From JAIQFL01 sp035295745 (lineage in GTDB: Bacteria > Acidobacteriota > Terriglobia > Bryobacterales > Bryobacteraceae), in assembly GCA_035295745.1 (NCBI GenBank), contig DATGIL010000009.1:1-64000 (forward strand): a stretch of 64,000 nt of DNA. Direction: 5' to 3'. This document shows positions 61,660 to 64,000 of the stretch, piece after piece (the stretch's first letter is position 1; the number at the start of each line of letters is the position of its first letter). A program made the position numbers and the translations under genes. A model generated the notes under the pieces. It was given only the letters and a program-made list of their open reading frames with translations. It had not been told where the DNA came from and made no database searches.

Positions 61660-63903
61660 CTAATGCCCGCCACGCAGAGAGAGCGTCCGCACGACGCCAT
61701 GTGCGACATCCCCAGCGCGGGTCGCCGGACCCGTCCCGCAGAAATGTCCGATGCCGCAAGTATTCATCAGCCCCGCGCCGACCGCCGCCTCGACATACGC
61801 CGCGTAAGCCTTGTCCACATCGGTGAACATGCCGGTGCCGCCCACCGGACCGAGCGTCAATCCAGTTCCCAACACGAGGAAAGCCGCGAACTGCTCTCGC
61901 GTCATCGTATCGTTTGGGCAGAACTTCCGCGGCACTGACGAGCATCCGGCGGTGATTCCATGTGCCACGATCGCCTCGACATACGGAAGCCCCCAGTCGC
62001 TCGCGGGTACGTCGTCGAAGGTCGGACGCGTCACCACCGGCAGCGGCGACCCCACCGGCGTGTAGCCCAGCATCCGCGATAAGACAGCGGCCGCCTCTCG
62101 CCGCGTCACCGGATCCGCTACCGAGAAATGCGACGCGCTCGCACCCACCATAATCCCGCGCGCGCCCACCACCTGCACGTCCTGCCAGTAGGGGCTCGGG
62201 TAGTGCACGTCGTCATGCGCGTACATCGAAATCCGCGCACCTGAATTCGCCAACTCCATCTGCACTTCGAGAGGGCTCACGCGCCGCGGCGGAACGTGAT
62301 CACGCGCCGACAGGGCGGCGATCGCCCCAGCAGCTTGCCCCATCGAAATCACGCTCGGCTGCAGATGCAGCGCGCTGTTGGCGACACGCGATAAGCCCAG
62401 GTTCTTCTCGGCGGCAAGGAATCCATCCACACTCACTGGGATGAAGGATTCGAATGGAACCTGAAAAGGCCCGGACGCCATACCCACGTCAGCCGCCTTG
62501 TCCCCAGACCATGGCTCGAAGGTGCCGTCCCAATTGCAGTTGTGGAAGTCCGTGGTGTAATCTCCCAGCGCAATTCCGGTGGGCCACACCGGACCGCGCC
62601 ACTGCCCGTCAGCGCTCAACGTGCGCCGGATGCCATTCGCGGTAAGCATGGTCATGGCCTGCAAACGGCGGCTTTCGCGGACGTACGGGAAGGGCGGCAT
62701 CAGAGCCTCGATCGCCTTAAACGGACGCGGCACCTGGTCGGAGTAGTCGTCAGGCGTGGTAATACCGGCGAACTCGTCATCCGCAATCGCCCAGTGTTGG
62801 CTGTTGAGACCCTGCGGGTCCTGCAGATAATAGAGGAAGTTGAGCGTCTTGATCTTGGCCTGGCCGATGGCGTCCGTGCGTGTGGCCGGATCGGTGAGAA
62901 ACCTGGCGTCTAATGCCATGTGAAAGTACTGCAATGGCATCTTCGGCTTGACGTAAGTGTAGAAGTCGAGATAGTCGTTCGCCATGTTGACGCTCGACTT
63001 GGGTGGACCGGCGGCCGCCGAGAGTCCGCGGTTCTCGTCCGGCATCGCGCGATAGATGTTGTGATCGAAGAGGCTCACCGGATAGCCCACTTGGCTATAC
63101 CCTGGTGTCACCGTGGCCGCGAACTCTGCCTTGTAAGAGTCATATTGCGGCGGCGGACCGGGCAACACCAGATTCGCCGGCACCACGTCGTAGTATTTGA
63201 TCGGCGCCGCATAGGTGATGCTCTGGATGCAGGTCGCCGGCGAGTCTCCGGTGCCGTTGCCGGCGTAATGGGCAGCGCCCGTCTGCGGGATGACGTCGCC
63301 GTACTCAGTTGCGTCCACCAGCACTGTGCTGCCGAAGATTCGGCTGGGACTAGTGGCATCCTGAAATTGGGCTCCGCGCACCACGTTGCCGTCCATCACC
63401 GTGTTTTTGAAGGTCGCGCGGGAGTAGATGTCCACGTTCGCCGTCGTCAGCATTTGCGTAAGCTGTTGATTCACCACGTGCGGCTCATAACAGCGGGATC
63501 CCGGGTCCCAATAGCAGCCGGTTACGGATACTCCCTTCGCGGCGTAAACCTGGTTGATGCGCCCGATCAGTTCGCCATAGATTCCGGCGGGGTAATTGCG
63601 AAACATCCAGCCCTCATCAATGCTCGGAACGGTGAGGAACTGGCCGCCAAGGGAGTTCGTTTCGGCAAATATTGCTACGCTGGCACCCATCCGCCTGGCC
63701 TGCAGCGCCGTCGCGGCGCCGCCGGCTGTCCCGCCCACCACGATTACATCGTAATTCCGTTCGGCCTGCGAGAGAACGTCCGGAGACAGGGCATAATGCC
63801 CTGTTATATCAGTGCTTTGCGCCCGAATGGAGGGGTCCTGTACGAGGCCGGCAAGCCACACCACGAGCGCCGTTCCAATAAGGTGTCGGGCCGCCTGATT
63901 CAT
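61660..63903 (-). CDS. Secreted FAD-dependent oxidoreductase with S-layer homology repeats
   Basis: This 747-residue exported protein has a signal peptide (LIGTALVVWLAGLVQ) and an FAD-dependent oxidoreductase domain (YDVIVVGGTAGGAATALQAR near residue 51, GSTVLVDATEYGD, MGQAAGAIAAL). Three C-terminal S-layer homology repeats follow from about 575 (FSVADPVTRREAAAVLSRML, TFDDVPASDWGLPYVEAIVA, CPNDTMTREQFAAFLVLGTG). The SLH part would bind cell-wall polymers and hold an oxidase on the surface. ATG at 63903 begins the signal peptide; the frame extends 8 codons further. The substrate is unknown. Confidence 0.87.
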   Translation of the reverse strand: MNQAARHLIGTALVVWLAGLVQDPSIRAQSTDITGHYALSPDVLSQAERNYDVIVVGGTAGGAATALQARRMGASVAIFAETNSLGGQFLTVPSIDEGWMFRNYPAGIYGELIGRINQVYAAKGVSVTGCYWDPGSRCYEPHVVNQQLTQMLTTANVDIYSRATFKNTVMDGNVVRGAQFQDATSPSRIFGSTVLVDATEYGDVIPQTGAAHYAGNGTGDSPATCIQSITYAAPIKYYDVVPANLVLPGPPPQYDSYKAEFAATVTPGYSQVGYPVSLFDHNIYRAMPDENRGLSAAAGPPKSSVNMANDYLDFYTYVKPKMPLQYFHMALDARFLTDPATRTDAIGQAKIKTLNFLYYLQDPQGLNSQHWAIADDEFAGITTPDDYSDQVPRPFKAIEALMPPFPYVRESRRLQAMTMLTANGIRRTLSADGQWRGPVWPTGIALGDYTTDFHNCNWDGTFEPWSGDKAADVGMASGPFQVPFESFIPVSVDGFLAAEKNLGLSRVANSALHLQPSVISMGQAAGAIAALSARDHVPPRRVSPLEVQMELANSGARISMYAHDDVHYPSPYWQDVQVVGARGIMVGASASHFSVADPVTRREAAAVLSRMLGYTPVGSPLPVVTRPTFDDVPASDWGLPYVEAIVAHGITAGCSSVPRKFCPNDTMTREQFAAFLVLGTGLTLGPVGGTGMFTDVDKAYAAYVEAAVGAGLMNTCGIGHFCGTGPATRAGDVAHGVVRTLSLRGGH

Positions 63904-63975
63904 GGAGCAGCAACTCTTGTAACACAATCCTCACGGCTTTCTCCATAATTGTGATGAAAAATACGGACAGGGAAA

Positions 63976-63994
63976 GTACTATATACGGTACTAT
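63976..63994. promoter_or_regulatory. Direct repeat GTACTAT with 5-bp gap at the right edge
   Basis: GTACTAT occurs at 63976-63982 and again at 63988-63994, a 12-bp period, embedded in an AT-rich stretch with a partial inverted arrangement AGTAC...GTACT. It lies 73 bp upstream of the minus-strand FAD/SLH start and may be an operator for it or for a gene outside the window. Confidence 0.25.
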
Positions 63995-64000
63995 CGACCG

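Overview
The window reads as chromosomal DNA of an acidobacterium, most likely of the Solibacter/Bryobacter type. It is GC-rich throughout. It carries gene families typical of that group: two long MacB-like permeases of the acidobacterial duplicated orphan permease (ADOP) type, three VWFA-related acidobacterial secreted proteins, a TIGR03437-type beta-sandwich protein, a PEP-CTERM protein, and dispersed palindromic intergenic repeats. This assignment is inferred from gene content. I see no rRNA, tRNA, phage, CRISPR or insertion sequence.

Layout. 1-5.2 kb is a gene-poor, eroded left flank. It holds a 101-bp tandem repeat, a PKMT-like methyltransferase, a stand-alone receiver, and a chimeric scar joining the 5' part of a DUF4166 gene to the 3' part of a DUF1501 gene. 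5.2-15 kb holds a carotenoid-type membrane enzyme, an ADOP permease, a DUF2203 / CYTH / methyltransferase operon (the methyltransferase is a paralogue of the one at the left edge), a VWFA protein, a small HMA-like protein and a CocE-type hydrolase. 15-21 kb is a signalling operon: receiver, TonB-dependent receptor, YfiR-like periplasmic protein, and hybrid histidine kinase. 21-30 kb is mixed: two VWFA proteins, DUF1810, a deoxyhypusine-synthase-like enzyme, an HTH-less S24 protease overlapping mutY, a Reeler-like TIGR03437 protein and an M49-like metallopeptidase. 30-37 kb holds an MdtABC-type RND pump and a LytS/LytTR two-component pair. 37-49 kb holds a tandem cytochrome P460, a Gfo/Idh/MocA oxidoreductase, a fluoride channel, a Ser/Thr kinase fused to an FGE-sulfatase domain, a 3D-domain protein, a six-hairpin glycosidase, the second ADOP permease, a PP2C phosphatase and two exported proteins.

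49.4-60.8 kb is the most coherent block. It is one minus-strand operon of nine tightly packed or overlapping genes: three-subunit molybdenum hydroxylase (FAD, 2Fe-2S, Mo), YgeY-type M20 hydrolase, YgfK-like Fe-S oxidoreductase, YgeW-type carbamoyltransferase, carbamate kinase, SsnA-type aminohydrolase and a PLP enzyme. It matches in content the ygeX-ygeY-ygeW-yqeA-ygfK-ssnA-ygfM-xdhD cluster linked to purine/urate catabolism in enterobacteria and clostridia. It has a shortened YgfK, a split xanthine-dehydrogenase-like enzyme, and no hydantoinase in view. The inferred logic is purine hydroxylation, then ring cleavage and reduction, then carbamoyl transfer, and finally ATP from carbamoyl phosphate.

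60.8-64 kb holds a divergent SDR dehydrogenase and a secreted FAD oxidoreductase with C-terminal S-layer homology repeats.
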